The translations under genes were made by a program, and so were the position numbers. DNA of 64,000 bases. Source: DAINPP01 sp963667315. GTDB taxonomy: Bacteria; Thermotogota; Thermotogae; MWEM01. The notes under the pieces were generated by a model. It saw only the letters and a program-made list of their open reading frames with translations. It had not been told where the DNA came from and did not search any database. The stretch lies in contig OY763325.1 in the NCBI GenBank assembly GCA_963667315.1, positions 2,976,001 through 3,040,000 of the forward strand, given 5' to 3'. Below are positions 8,246 through 17,283 of the stretch, piece by piece (the first letter of the stretch is position 1; the number at the start of each line of letters is the position of its first letter).

Positions 8246-9850
8246 TTAAAGTCTGACGATTTTCATTTTTTTATCTTTTAAATGGTAGATCAAATCGGAA
8301 TTCTGGGAAACGAATCGTCTGTCATGGCTGATAAAGAACATCCCTCCTGGGAACTGATTGATAAGCTCCTGAAGGACTTCAAGTGTTTCAACGTCGAGAT
8401 GATTGGTGGGTTCATCCATAAAGACGAATTCGGACTGACTGAGAATCAATTTCACAAGAGCGGATTTCATGAGCTCTCCCCTGCTGAGTTCCGATACCCT
8501 TCTTTCAAGTGTTTCTTCTTTTAGTCGTGAAGCCTTCAATGCTGAATGAATCATCGAATGTTCGAGGTTGAGATCGTTGAAATTGTCTATGAGGATCTCA
8601 TTTTTATAAAAAGAAGCAATTGCTTGTGATATATAGGTGACGCTGATATTTGGATTTCTGTAGATTTTCCCCGTTAATGGGGGTAATTTCCCTGAGACCA
8701 TCCTGAAAAAGGTCGTCTTTCCACAGCCATTTGGTCCGATCAACGCGATTTTATCCTTTGTCTGAATCTGCAATGTGACATTTTGATACAGGAGATGTTG
8801 TTTATCATATCCGAATGTACAATCCTCCACATCAATGAACAGACGATTGGGAACTTCGTATGCCGGGCAGTTTATCTTCACCGCTTTTTCGACAAAGGGC
8901 TTTTTCTCCTCCAGTTCTTTGATCAGTTTTTGTTTTTTAGCCGAATAGGCCATCGCGCTTTGGGCAATCTTCGCCGCTTTATGTCCCAGGAAGCCTTTGT
9001 CAACACCTCTCTGATTCTTTTCTTTTTCAGCTTTTGCCGACCAGTTTTTTTTCGTTGTCACAAGGCTTTCAAGACTTCTGATCTTTTTATTGATCGTCTC
9101 ACTTTCTTTTTTTGCGGCAGCGAATTTTTCGTTCAGATGTGCCAGCATATGACTGTAACCACCCGTTGCCTGTTCCGTGATACCTCTTTTGATATAAACC
9201 GTTTTTGTGGCGATTCTATCGAGAAATGTTCGGTCATGGCTGACGATGAGGAAAGTTTTTCCGTTTTTTCTCTTCTGATTGATCAGGTTTTCAAGATAGA
9301 CCCGCATCGCGATATCCAGATGATTGGTGGGCTCATCCATGATAAATAGATCTGGATTTGAAATCAGAAGACTGATGATTTCCATTACCTTTCTCTGACC
9401 AAGAGAAAGCGTGTTCATTCTTTTTTCCAGTAGGCTCTGATCATAATCAAAAAAGGCGAGTTCCCGAATGGCTTCCGCTTCCAGTTCAAAACCGCCGAAT
9501 TGAATGAATTGATCCATATAGTCTGCGAATTTTATTCCCTCTTCCGAAGCGTTTTCCATCTTGTGGTAAATCTCTGAGAGGTTCTCTTTTTCTTTCAGTA
9601 GATAGTATTTGACCTTTCCGGTATAGACGACATCGTTTTGTCTTAAATAACCGATTTTCAGTTCCGGAGTTTTTAAAACCGTTCCGTTATCCGGTTTGAT
9701 TTCACCCGTTATACATCTCAGCAGTGTTGTTTTCCCGCTTCCATTGGGGCCGGTGAGGGCAACACAATCCCCTTTACTGACTGAAAATGATGCGTTTTTA
9801 AGGATCTCCTGAAGACCGAAGTTCTTTTTTAATGCTTTTATCTGAAGCAT
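8246..9850 (-). CDS. ABC-F subfamily ribosomal protection / translation factor
   Basis: Two complete ABC ATPase domains without membrane segments lie in one chain of 534 residues. The first has Walker A GPNGSGKTT, signature LSLGQ and Walker B LFIMDEPTNHLD. The second has GPNGCGKTT, a LSRGE signature and FVFMDEPTNHLD. A Lys-rich linker of about 80 residues (MNKK-like KKNWSAKAEKEKNQRG) separates them and is where ABC-F proteins reach into the ribosome. Members rescue stalled ribosomes or dislodge antibiotics such as lincosamides and pleuromutilins. The ATG at 9850 has an AAGAGGTGA site; an upstream in-frame ATG at 9892 lies inside the attenuator hairpin and is rejected. The leader peptide and attenuator upstream argue for an antibiotic-inducible resistance function. 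Confidence 0.85.
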   Translation of the reverse strand: MLQIKALKKNFGLQEILKNASFSVSKGDCVALTGPNGSGKTTLLRCITGEIKPDNGTVLKTPELKIGYLRQNDVVYTGKVKYYLLKEKENLSEIYHKMENASEEGIKFADYMDQFIQFGGFELEAEAIRELAFFDYDQSLLEKRMNTLSLGQRKVMEIISLLISNPDLFIMDEPTNHLDIAMRVYLENLINQKRKNGKTFLIVSHDRTFLDRIATKTVYIKRGITEQATGGYSHMLAHLNEKFAAAKKESETINKKIRSLESLVTTKKNWSAKAEKEKNQRGVDKGFLGHKAAKIAQSAMAYSAKKQKLIKELEEKKPFVEKAVKINCPAYEVPNRLFIDVEDCTFGYDKQHLLYQNVTLQIQTKDKIALIGPNGCGKTTFFRMVSGKLPPLTGKIYRNPNISVTYISQAIASFYKNEILIDNFNDLNLEHSMIHSALKASRLKEETLERRVSELSRGELMKSALVKLILSQSEFVFMDEPTNHLDVETLEVLQELINQFPGGMFFISHDRRFVSQNSDLIYHLKDKKMKIVRL

Positions 9851-9870
9851 GATTATCACCTCTTTAAAAC

Positions 9871-9907
9871 AAAAAAAAGACTTCAGCATCACACTGAAGT
9901 CTTTTTT
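9871..9907 (-). terminator. Intrinsic attenuator in the ABC-F leader
   Basis: On the minus strand an 8-bp stem (GACTTCAG/CTGAAGTC), extended by A-T pairs, carries a 7-base loop and is followed by a run of eight T. It lies directly before the ABC-F ribosome binding site. The nine bases GATGCTGAA (minus strand, 9890-9882), spanning loop and distal arm, are perfectly complementary to an upstream segment at 9977-9969, which offers an alternative antiterminator pairing. Confidence 0.8.
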
Positions 9908-9968
9908 GACTTTATAAATTATAAATTAAACCCCGCGGGGCTTATCCAATTTTAATCGTAACGGAAAA

Positions 9969-9977
9969 GATGCTGAA
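9969..9977 (-). promoter_or_regulatory. Antiterminator arm of the ABC-F leader
   Basis: The minus strand reads TTCAGCATC, a perfect 9-base complement of GATGCTGAA in the attenuator hairpin. It begins six bases after the leader-peptide stop codon, so a ribosome on the leader peptide could decide which hairpin forms. This is inferred from sequence complementarity only. Confidence 0.6.
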
Positions 9978-9983
9978 TGACTA

Positions 9984-10022
9984 TTATTCACTTAATGTGG
10001 ATGTTTTCTTTGTGATTGACAT
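9984..10022 (-). CDS. Leader peptide MSITKKTSTLSE of the ABC-F gene
   Basis: A 12-codon open reading frame begins with ATG at 10022 behind an excellent Shine-Dalgarno (GGAGGTGAAAAG) and ends with TAA at 9984. It is the first translatable unit on the ABC-F transcript: a -10 box (TATAAT on the minus strand, 10055-10050) places the start of transcription about 20 bases upstream. Short leader peptides of this kind sense ribosome-targeting antibiotics by stalling. Its size, strong translation signal and position before an attenuator are the evidence; the peptide sequence itself is not one I recognise. Confidence 0.7.
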   Translation of the reverse strand: MSITKKTSTLSE

Positions 10023-10049
10023 CTTTTCACCTCCATTCGGAACGGTAGG

Positions 10050-10078
10050 ATTATAACATGGAATGTTAAAAATGTGAT
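10050..10078 (-). promoter_or_regulatory. Candidate promoter of the ABC-F leader transcript
   Basis: The minus strand has a perfect TATAAT at 10055-10050. A 17-base spacer separates it from ATCACA at 10078-10073, which matches four of six consensus -35 bases. Transcription would begin near 10043. Confidence 0.5.
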
Positions 10079-10112
10079 ATTATATCCCGACAATATTCAG
10101 GGGGGGATTTAT

Positions 10113-10490
10113 TTGCTCATCGTTGCAATCATCACGATAACATTGGCACTGGTTTTCTATTCAGTCGGTGTCTTTATGGAACACAGATCCAAAAGGCTCT
10201 CGTTTAAACACCTGGTTCTTTTTCTGGGTGGTCTGGTTTTTGACACAACCGGAACATTGATCATGGGGAGCATTGCCAAGCATTCAACCGCTTCGGAAAC
10301 GGGGGTTAACTGGCATGCCGTCACAGGGTTTGCCGCTATTGTGCTGATGGCTTTTCATGCGCTCTGGGCAATTTTTGTGCTTTTGAAGAAAGATGAAAGA
10401 TCCAGGAATACTTTTCACCGATTCAGTCTGATCGTCTGGCTGATCTGGCTTATCCCGTATATCAGCGGCGTGTTTGTCGGTATGCACTAA
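10113..10490 (+). CDS. Small four-helix membrane protein, HsmA/TIGR03987-like
   Basis: About 125 residues with four hydrophobic helices: LLIVAIITITLALVFYSVGV, the region around FLGGLVFDTTGT, the WHAVTGFAAIVLMAFHALWAIFV helix pair and LIVWLIWLIPYISGVFVG. The conserved FDTTGT and the His of FHALWA resemble the HsmA (TIGR03987) family, whose function is not established. The start is taken as TTG at 10113, which follows a run of seven G and begins at the first helix; an in-frame GTG at 10074 is possible. Its stop overlaps the stop of the convergent histidine kinase gene. Confidence 0.6.
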   Translation: MLIVAIITITLALVFYSVGVFMEHRSKRLSFKHLVLFLGGLVFDTTGTLIMGSIAKHSTASETGVNWHAVTGFAAIVLMAFHALWAIFVLLKKDERSRNTFHRFSLIVWLIWLIPYISGVFVGMH

Positions 10491-13159
10491 ACATCATTTC
10501 GATTTTTATAATATTGAAGGATTTCATCGGCTTCCCGTTTTAATTTGTCTATGAGTCCCTTCAATTCATTTATGTGTTCTGATTTGAGTGCATAAACGGT
10601 GTTACTGTCATTTTTTAATTTATATTTTTTCAACGCCAGTTCGAGATCCTTTCCCCTTTCGGAAAGGTTTACTGCACCAACATAAAGACTGCTTGATTTG
10701 ATGCTGTGACCGTTGTTTTCAATGTTATACAAGGTCTCCTGAATCTCTTTTTCGGAAGATTCCCCGTAATGTGCCAATTCTTCCTGGGCGTGTTTCAGCT
10801 GCTTCAATATATCTTCCAGCTGACGACAAAAGGTTGGGACGATCTCTTCGTTAAAATATGCCATATCCGTAATATGTTTGAGGATTTCATTCTTGTCGAT
10901 ATTCGGTTGATGAATATGTTTGACTGGGCTTGACTGAATGATTTTGGTCATTTCATTCAGGAGTAAATCCAGTTTGATCGGTTTTGAAACAAACCCATCC
11001 ATTCCGGCCTCGTAACATTTATTTCTTTCGGATTCCAGTACACTTGCGCTTAATGCGATGATTGGGATTTTTTTATTCTTTTTGATACGTCTCGTCGCTT
11101 CAAGCCCATCTCTTTCGGGCATCATAACGTCCATGAGTATCAGATCATAATCCTTTGCTAAAACCATATTTTCAGCTTCAATCCCGTTTGAAGCAATCTC
11201 AACCTCCCATCCCAGACTGTTCAACAATTTTTTGGCAACCACCTGATTGACCTGATTGTCTTCAGCCAGAAGGATGTTGAGTTCATCGGGAAGCGGGATA
11301 TTATCAATTGATTTTTCTTCATTTTGACGATAATCGTCTATTTCTTCTTTTGAGGCTTTTTCAAGGGTTATCGTAAATGAGAAGGTTGTTCCCCGACCCG
11401 AGACGCTTTCATATGAGATTGACCCATCCATCATGGTGATCAGCTTATGTGTGATGGAGAGTCCAAGACCTGTTCCCCCGAACTTCCTAGTGATGGAAGT
11501 ATCCGCCTGACTGAAATTTTCAAAAAGATTCGTTTTATTTTTTTCACTGATACCAATTCCGGTATCTTCCACTTCAAATTTTAGTATGATTCTTCTATCT
11601 GTATCAGGATGGGAGGGGGCTGAAAGCCCTGTATAAAGACGGATATAACCGCTCTCTGTGAATTTTAAAGCATTTCCGAGTAAATTGAGGAGTATCTGAC
11701 GAATTCTCAGGGGATCCCCCTTGACCACTTCCGGCAGGTTTTCTTCGCATTCCAGGATACCTTCCAGCCCTTTTTTTCTGCCGCTGGTGAAAATCAGTTC
11801 TGATACATCTTTAATCAGTCTTTTGATGTTAAAAGGCGTATTTTCAATCGTCATCTTTCCAGCTTCTATTTTAGAGAAGTCAAGGATATCGTTGATGATA
11901 GTCAACAGCGCTTCAGCGGATACTTTAATAATTCTGAGGTTTTCCATGTCGTCTTCATTCAACGTTTTGATATGTTTCTGACTTTGATAGATGATCTCAA
12001 TGGTGGCAAGAATCCCATTCATCGGTGTTCGGATCTCATGGCTCATATTGGCGAGGAATTCGCTTTTTGCCCTGTTCGCCATCAAAGCATTTTTTCTGGA
12101 ACGGTACATGAAAATAACAATAAGGATGATCAGGATAAAAATGATATTCAAGGTTACAACCACAAAGATCAGAGCTTTTTTTTGAGAGGATATATTGGAA
12201 TCCCTGTCATAAGAGATGAGATAACCAACGTTTTCATCAAAGAAATTTTGAATATTCAGAAATGTGACGGCATAAGGCGTGTGATTTGATTCGAAAGTGC
12301 TGACAAAAGAGTCTCCTTTTGAGGGAATATCTGCTAAAGTATTACATAGTGTTTTGATGACCTCCTCTTTTGAAAAGTCATTTTGCTCAACAGCATTACA
12401 AGTGTTTTCATACGCTTCCCTGTCAAAAACATAGAGAGCATCAGAGTTCGGTGTAGTCATTATTGTTTGACAATCGAGATAATTTTCTTGGAACTCCTCT
12501 TCAAAAACTTTTTCTTCAACGATCTCCTTTTTCAGGATGAAATAGAAAGGATTGTTAAATTCCGACATGAGATCCTGACAGATTGTGTTAAACGAGATAC
12601 TGACTTCTACCGTTCCAACCAGTTCATCATCGTGGAAAAGTGGAAAGACAAAACGATAACCGTTGACTATCCTCCCCTCTTCAAAACCGCTAACCACTTC
12701 CCTTTTTTCGGAAGCCAGTACGAGGGATTGGCGGATATCCGTCAGATCATCTCCGTATTTTTCCGGTTTGTGCATCCTCAGAAAACTGACCTGATCCGGG
12801 AAATGGAAATGTAACTGCCGGAATCTGTATTTCCCCATTACTGCATAGATATCGTCAAACGTTTCCTTTAATTCGCCTCGTAACTGATCACGTTCCTGAG
12901 GATTTTTCCACGCAGTCGATATTAGTGAAACAATAGACTCATTGTTTATTTCCGTATCAAATATGTAATTGGCAAATCGTTCATAGGTTATCAGGAGTGC
13001 CTTATACTGACTTTCCAAGTTGTTTGTCATCTCGGTCTTGATGTTTTGAATTTCCGTCCTGAACAGATTGATATAGATAAAATGACTGAAAATATTTGAC
13101 AGGAAGATAATCCCAATGATCGTTAGAATGGAAAAAAGGTTCGTCTTGTTTTTTATGAT
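10487..13159 (-). CDS. Hybrid sensor histidine kinase with dCache sensor, REC and HPt; ATC start
   Basis: With the start proposed here the protein has 890 residues. Helix TM1 (about 7-30) leads into an extracytoplasmic domain (about 35-325) that resembles dCache_3 (RQLHFHFPD, FLRMHKPEKYGDDL, VFPLFHDDELVGTVEV). TM2 (about 328-353) is followed by HisKA with SHEIRTPMNG, HATPase_c (N-box LLGNALKFT, DTGIGIS, GGTGLGLSI), a receiver (LLAEDNQVNQ, LMDVMMPERDG, SKPIK) and a C-terminal HPt (GHSIKSS). The first ATG (13030) would lose TM1. In-frame codons back to 13159 encode it without any ATG, GTG or TTG. ATC at 13159 lies 6 bases after GGGGAGG, one base beyond the upstream kinase stop. Confidence 0.75.
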   Translation of the reverse strand: MIKNKTNLFSILTIIGIIFLSNIFSHFIYINLFRTEIQNIKTEMTNNLESQYKALLITYERFANYIFDTEINNESIVSLISTAWKNPQERDQLRGELKETFDDIYAVMGKYRFRQLHFHFPDQVSFLRMHKPEKYGDDLTDIRQSLVLASEKREVVSGFEEGRIVNGYRFVFPLFHDDELVGTVEVSISFNTICQDLMSEFNNPFYFILKKEIVEEKVFEEEFQENYLDCQTIMTTPNSDALYVFDREAYENTCNAVEQNDFSKEEVIKTLCNTLADIPSKGDSFVSTFESNHTPYAVTFLNIQNFFDENVGYLISYDRDSNISSQKKALIFVVVTLNIIFILIILIVIFMYRSRKNALMANRAKSEFLANMSHEIRTPMNGILATIEIIYQSQKHIKTLNEDDMENLRIIKVSAEALLTIINDILDFSKIEAGKMTIENTPFNIKRLIKDVSELIFTSGRKKGLEGILECEENLPEVVKGDPLRIRQILLNLLGNALKFTESGYIRLYTGLSAPSHPDTDRRIILKFEVEDTGIGISEKNKTNLFENFSQADTSITRKFGGTGLGLSITHKLITMMDGSISYESVSGRGTTFSFTITLEKASKEEIDDYRQNEEKSIDNIPLPDELNILLAEDNQVNQVVAKKLLNSLGWEVEIASNGIEAENMVLAKDYDLILMDVMMPERDGLEATRRIKKNKKIPIIALSASVLESERNKCYEAGMDGFVSKPIKLDLLLNEMTKIIQSSPVKHIHQPNIDKNEILKHITDMAYFNEEIVPTFCRQLEDILKQLKHAQEELAHYGESSEKEIQETLYNIENNGHSIKSSSLYVGAVNLSERGKDLELALKKYKLKNDSNTVYALKSEHINELKGLIDKLKREADEILQYYKNRNDV

Positions 13160-13160
13160 T

Positions 13161-16100
13161 TTAATCCTCCCCGGCTTCCGGATTATTCATGAGATCTTCA
13201 AGAACTGCAAGTGTTTGGTTTAAAATATGATTCATCTGTTCAATCATAGTGGATGAATCTGATCCTGAATCAGCAGCATCTTCAAGTTCCTTGGAAATAG
13301 TCTCCAGTTCATATGCGTTCATATTGATCGCAGCGCCTTTGATGAAATGAGCGATTTTTTTTATTACCATAGCATCATGTATATCGGCTTTTTTTAGTCT
13401 CTCCGATGTAATAAGGATATCGTTTCTAAACAACTTGTAAAGGCGTTGCAGAATAACGCTGTCGTTTGACAATCGTTCTGAAAGGGTTTGAATATCCAGA
13501 AATTCTTTTGTTTTGGTCTTCTCCGCTGTACTTTGTTTTTCAGTATTCAGAAATTTGTGAATCGTTTTTTTCAGTTTTTCAGCGTTAAATGGTTTTGATA
13601 CATAATCATTCATGCCATGAGACAGGCATTTTTCTCTTTCCCCCTGGATGACCCCGGCTGTCAAAGCAATTATTGGCACGTCACTATCAAATTTTCTGAT
13701 TTCCTTTGTTGCCTTGTAGCCATCCATAACAGGCATCCTGAGATCCATCAGTACTAACTGTGGCCTTTTTTCTCTGACGAGGTCAACCGCTTTCTTCCCG
13801 TTACAGGCTTCTATAATCTTGATTTCGGGATATAACATATTGATGGAAGCCTTGACGAAAAACATATTCGTTTTATTATCTTCTGCAATCAATACCGTAA
13901 AGTCTTTAAATGATTCGTTTCGTGTATCTTCTACATCTGTCGGAACAGTTATTTTGCTTCTGTGTGAGATATCATGAAGTGTTGAGAGCAGATTTTTACG
14001 GGTAACAGGTTTTGAAATCTTGTAAAAATCGGACGCCTCCTCATCGCTAAACTGTTCAATTGGATTATGCAGCAAGATTGCGGGGAGCCTATTTGAATCT
14101 ATCTTCAATTTATCTCTTATATTTGACAAGGTTTCCAAACCGGTAAGGTAGGGAATATTATTGTCTATGATGACAGCATCTACATCAGGAGTAGTTAAGA
14201 GGAGTTCAAGGGCTTGAAATCCATCCGTTGCTTTTATGAACTTGATTTCAGCGGTTTCAAGTGTTTTTTCAAGCATCTGTGATAGATGTTCGTTACTGAC
14301 AACCATCAGAACCTTTTTAAGCAGAGGTTTGAACGGTATAGTCTTTTCGGATTTTTCCCCGATAGTTACTTCCAATGTGAATTGAAACATACTTCCCTTG
14401 TTGATCTCACTTTCTACCTTCATCTGAGAGTTCATCATTTTCAGCAGATGATTGGATATGGTTAAACCAAGGCCCGTTCCTCCGAAACGCTTGGTTGTAG
14501 AGATATCCTCCTGAGAAAAAGCTTCAAAGATCTTTTTTCGGCTTTTTTTACTGATACCAATCCCCGTATCTCTGACGCTGAATTTGATTTTCTGTTTTCT
14601 CGCCCGATTTGGTTTCGTCACTTCGGTTATCCTGAAGAGGACTTCGCCTTTTCCGGTAAACTTTATGGCATTGGACAGGAGGTTGACGATAATCTGTTTG
14701 AGTCTGACGGCATCTACCCGTATGAAATCCGGTAATTGCGGTTGAATATCCAGAATCAGTTCGATGCCTTTCTCAAATGCCTTGAATTTTACGATATCAA
14801 TGGTATCTTCAATCAGTTGGTGCAAATCGGTTTTTTCTTCATGTAAAGTCAATTTACCCGCTTCTATTTTGGAGAAATCAAGGATATCGTTGATGATGTC
14901 CAGCAAGGATTCAGCAGAACGATTGACCGCCTCCAGATATTCATGCTGCATATGACTCATTTGCGTGTTTAACAGTAAATCAGAGAAACCGATGATGCCG
15001 TTTAAAGGGGTTCGGATCTCATGACTCATATTGGCAAGGAACTCACTTTTAGCCTGACTGGCATTGATAGCTCTTTCTTTTTCTTTGATGAGATTTCCGA
15101 ACAACTCTGCTCTGGTCTGGATATTGAGCATCAGGTTTGAAAAGATGGTCAGTAACGTTTTTTCCTTTTCTGAATAATGGTATTTCTGTTTAATGGAATC
15201 GAAACCAATCATGCCGGTAAGGGCACTGCCATTCATGATGGGAATGGATAACATGCTCTTGACCCCCTGTGGCTCCTGCAGTTTTCTGAATTCATTATCT
15301 TCCGGGAGAGCTGAAATATCATCTATAGAGATGGCTTCGCCTCTTTTGTGGATGGCGAACCATTTCGGAAACATATCAATCGGCTGATCCTGAAAATAAT
15401 CGATCATCGGTTCGGTTCCTTCGGAACACCATTCATAGGTATTTGATGTTGTTCCTTTTTTCTCATCAATATCAAAGATATAAACACGATCTGCCCCGAC
15501 AAACTCCCCCATTTCCTTCAAGGCGTTGTTGACCGAGTCGTTTAGCATCCCGATGGAAATGTTGGTGTACTTTATTGCCATATTCATCAGTAATTTCTGG
15601 AATTTTATTTCTTTGTTCAATTGATCTTCAACCTTTTTTTGTTGCGTAATATCCATCATGACCGATAACAGATAGTCTTTTCCCGCGTTTTCTATGATTT
15701 CCCCGGAGAAAAGTCCCGTTCGAATTTGACCGTTCTTTGAACAAATTTCGATCTCTGTTTCTGAAATACTGCCTTCGCTCAGTAGTCGCTGTCTTAATTG
15801 ATTTTCCTTTTCTTTCTCCACAAAGAGATTTAAATCACTCAACGTCTTTCCGATTATTTCACTTTTTTTATACCCGAGTGTCTTTAGAAAGGTATCGTTG
15901 ACATCTATGAATTTTTTAGTTTCAATATTACTGATTGCCATCAGTGCCGGATTTGCCCGAAATAATTTCTCAAATCGCTCAAATGCCGTTTTTTGTTCTG
16001 TGATGTCTTCTGAAATGCCATAAATGGCATCTTTTCCATTCCATTTCCCCTTCCATATTCGGGAATGGACCTCCAGTAAATGCCCCTCTTTGGTCAAAAG

Positions 16101-17117
16101 CGGTAATGAACACTGTCTCCTTTTGTCTGTCAGTATTTCTCTGAAATATTCCTTCGCTTTTTCCCTGTGTTCCGGTGGATGGAGTTCCGCCTTTCCCATT
16201 CCGATGAGTTCGTTGAGTGCGTAACCCATTTTATCGCTGAGTACCTGATTCGTCATCAGAATTTTCCCCGTTGTATCAATGACATAGACCAGATCGTTCA
16301 AGGATTCGAAGAACAATCTGAAATTCTCTTCGCTTTCTTTTAATTTTTTTTGTATGGCAAGCGCATCGGTGATATCGGTAGAGATGTTTCCGGTGGCGAT
16401 CAACTTGTTGTGTTGATCAAATATCGGGTGTTTTTTTGTTCGTAAATATCTGATTTCACCCTTAAGTGTGATGACCTTTTCGTCTTTGAGTATGAATTCA
16501 CCCGGAGAAAGCGTCTGTGCTTTTCTTTCATCTTCCATGTAGGTCTTGACAGGTTCCCGGTTGGCGGGTATTCTAAATAATTCCGCATCATCCATTCCTA
16601 TGACTTCTTCAGGTGAATTATATCCGATCATATTGGCGAGTGATTTGTTGATGGCGATGATCCTGAGGTCTAGATCTTTAACAACGGCATAATCTTTGCT
16701 GTTTAAAACAAGCGCGGATAGATAGGATAATTTCTTATCCTTTTCAAGTCGTTCCGTCATATCGATTGCGACGACGTAGATCAAATTCCCCGCTGGTTTT
16801 GCACGCCATTCAATTTGCCTGTAATCACCTTTATGAGCTTTATACCGGTTCATGAAAATACCCACCGGTTCATTGTTTAATAATTTTGCGACAGCTTGTT
16901 GTGTCTTTATCATGTCATCGGGATGGACAAAATCATAATAATTGCATTGTGACAATATTTCATTTGAATAACCGAGTTTTTTTTTCCAGGCCTTGTTTGC
17001 CCTGATAAAATTACCGTCATAATCCGTGATGCATAAGAGGTCTGAATGAATATCAAAAAAATCATATGCCGTTTTAAAATAGTCATTTAGATTCAGTGAG
17101 TCGTTTGCTTTTTTCAT
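13161..17117 (-). CDS. Multi-PAS hybrid histidine kinase with GAF, two REC and HPt domains
   Basis: A soluble sensor kinase of 1318 residues without membrane helices. Four PAS modules fill roughly residues 15-500 (DYDGNFIRANKAW; DLRIIAINKSLANMIGY; DTTGKILMTNQ; KFIDVNDTFLKTLGY). A GAF domain follows (about 510-665), then HisKA with the phosphoacceptor in SHEIRTPLNG, HATPase_c (LLSNAIKFT, DTGIGIS, GGTGLGLTI), a first receiver-like domain with VIIDNN where Asp is expected, a canonical receiver (LIAEDNKTN, LMDLRMPVMDG, SKPFN) and an HPt with AHFIKGAA. The ATG at 17117 follows GAGAGGT. A TATAAT box lies at 17213-17208 on the minus strand. It is the first gene of a two-kinase operon with the kinase ending at 10487. 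Confidence 0.88.
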   Translation of the reverse strand: MKKANDSLNLNDYFKTAYDFFDIHSDLLCITDYDGNFIRANKAWKKKLGYSNEILSQCNYYDFVHPDDMIKTQQAVAKLLNNEPVGIFMNRYKAHKGDYRQIEWRAKPAGNLIYVVAIDMTERLEKDKKLSYLSALVLNSKDYAVVKDLDLRIIAINKSLANMIGYNSPEEVIGMDDAELFRIPANREPVKTYMEDERKAQTLSPGEFILKDEKVITLKGEIRYLRTKKHPIFDQHNKLIATGNISTDITDALAIQKKLKESEENFRLFFESLNDLVYVIDTTGKILMTNQVLSDKMGYALNELIGMGKAELHPPEHREKAKEYFREILTDKRRQCSLPLLTKEGHLLEVHSRIWKGKWNGKDAIYGISEDITEQKTAFERFEKLFRANPALMAISNIETKKFIDVNDTFLKTLGYKKSEIIGKTLSDLNLFVEKEKENQLRQRLLSEGSISETEIEICSKNGQIRTGLFSGEIIENAGKDYLLSVMMDITQQKKVEDQLNKEIKFQKLLMNMAIKYTNISIGMLNDSVNNALKEMGEFVGADRVYIFDIDEKKGTTSNTYEWCSEGTEPMIDYFQDQPIDMFPKWFAIHKRGEAISIDDISALPEDNEFRKLQEPQGVKSMLSIPIMNGSALTGMIGFDSIKQKYHYSEKEKTLLTIFSNLMLNIQTRAELFGNLIKEKERAINASQAKSEFLANMSHEIRTPLNGIIGFSDLLLNTQMSHMQHEYLEAVNRSAESLLDIINDILDFSKIEAGKLTLHEEKTDLHQLIEDTIDIVKFKAFEKGIELILDIQPQLPDFIRVDAVRLKQIIVNLLSNAIKFTGKGEVLFRITEVTKPNRARKQKIKFSVRDTGIGISKKSRKKIFEAFSQEDISTTKRFGGTGLGLTISNHLLKMMNSQMKVESEINKGSMFQFTLEVTIGEKSEKTIPFKPLLKKVLMVVSNEHLSQMLEKTLETAEIKFIKATDGFQALELLLTTPDVDAVIIDNNIPYLTGLETLSNIRDKLKIDSNRLPAILLHNPIEQFSDEEASDFYKISKPVTRKNLLSTLHDISHRSKITVPTDVEDTRNESFKDFTVLIAEDNKTNMFFVKASINMLYPEIKIIEACNGKKAVDLVREKRPQLVLMDLRMPVMDGYKATKEIRKFDSDVPIIALTAGVIQGEREKCLSHGMNDYVSKPFNAEKLKKTIHKFLNTEKQSTAEKTKTKEFLDIQTLSERLSNDSVILQRLYKLFRNDILITSERLKKADIHDAMVIKKIAHFIKGAAINMNAYELETISKELEDAADSGSDSSTMIEQMNHILNQTLAVLEDLMNNPEAGED

Positions 17118-17255
17118 ACCAATACCTCTCAGTCCCAATAATGAACATAAAGCAACTTATTTATTATCGCCATCTTTTTTAAGATTCAAAACGATTTATT
17201 GTCTTTTATTATAACAGAAATTTGTTTGTTTTGTTATATTCTGTGAAATTGAGTT

Positions 17256-17283
17256 AAAGATCCCGCTTTAAAGCGGGATCTTT
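17256..17283 (-). terminator. Hairpin downstream of anmK
   Basis: A perfect 28-base palindrome (AAAGATCCCGCTTT and its complement) directly follows the anmK stop. Read on the plus strand it has five T behind the stem; on the minus strand, where it would act for anmK, only three. It is probably the end of the recycling operon. Confidence 0.65.

Noticed and set aside
8783..9349. 188-residue plus-strand frame inside the ABC-F gene
   Set aside because: It is the antisense shadow of a gene with both ABC domains intact; no start signal and Cys/Phe-rich composition.
9850..9892. Upstream ATG at 9892 as the ABC-F start
   Set aside because: It lies within the attenuator hairpin, and the ATG at 9850 has its own AAGAGGTGA site and begins at the expected residue.
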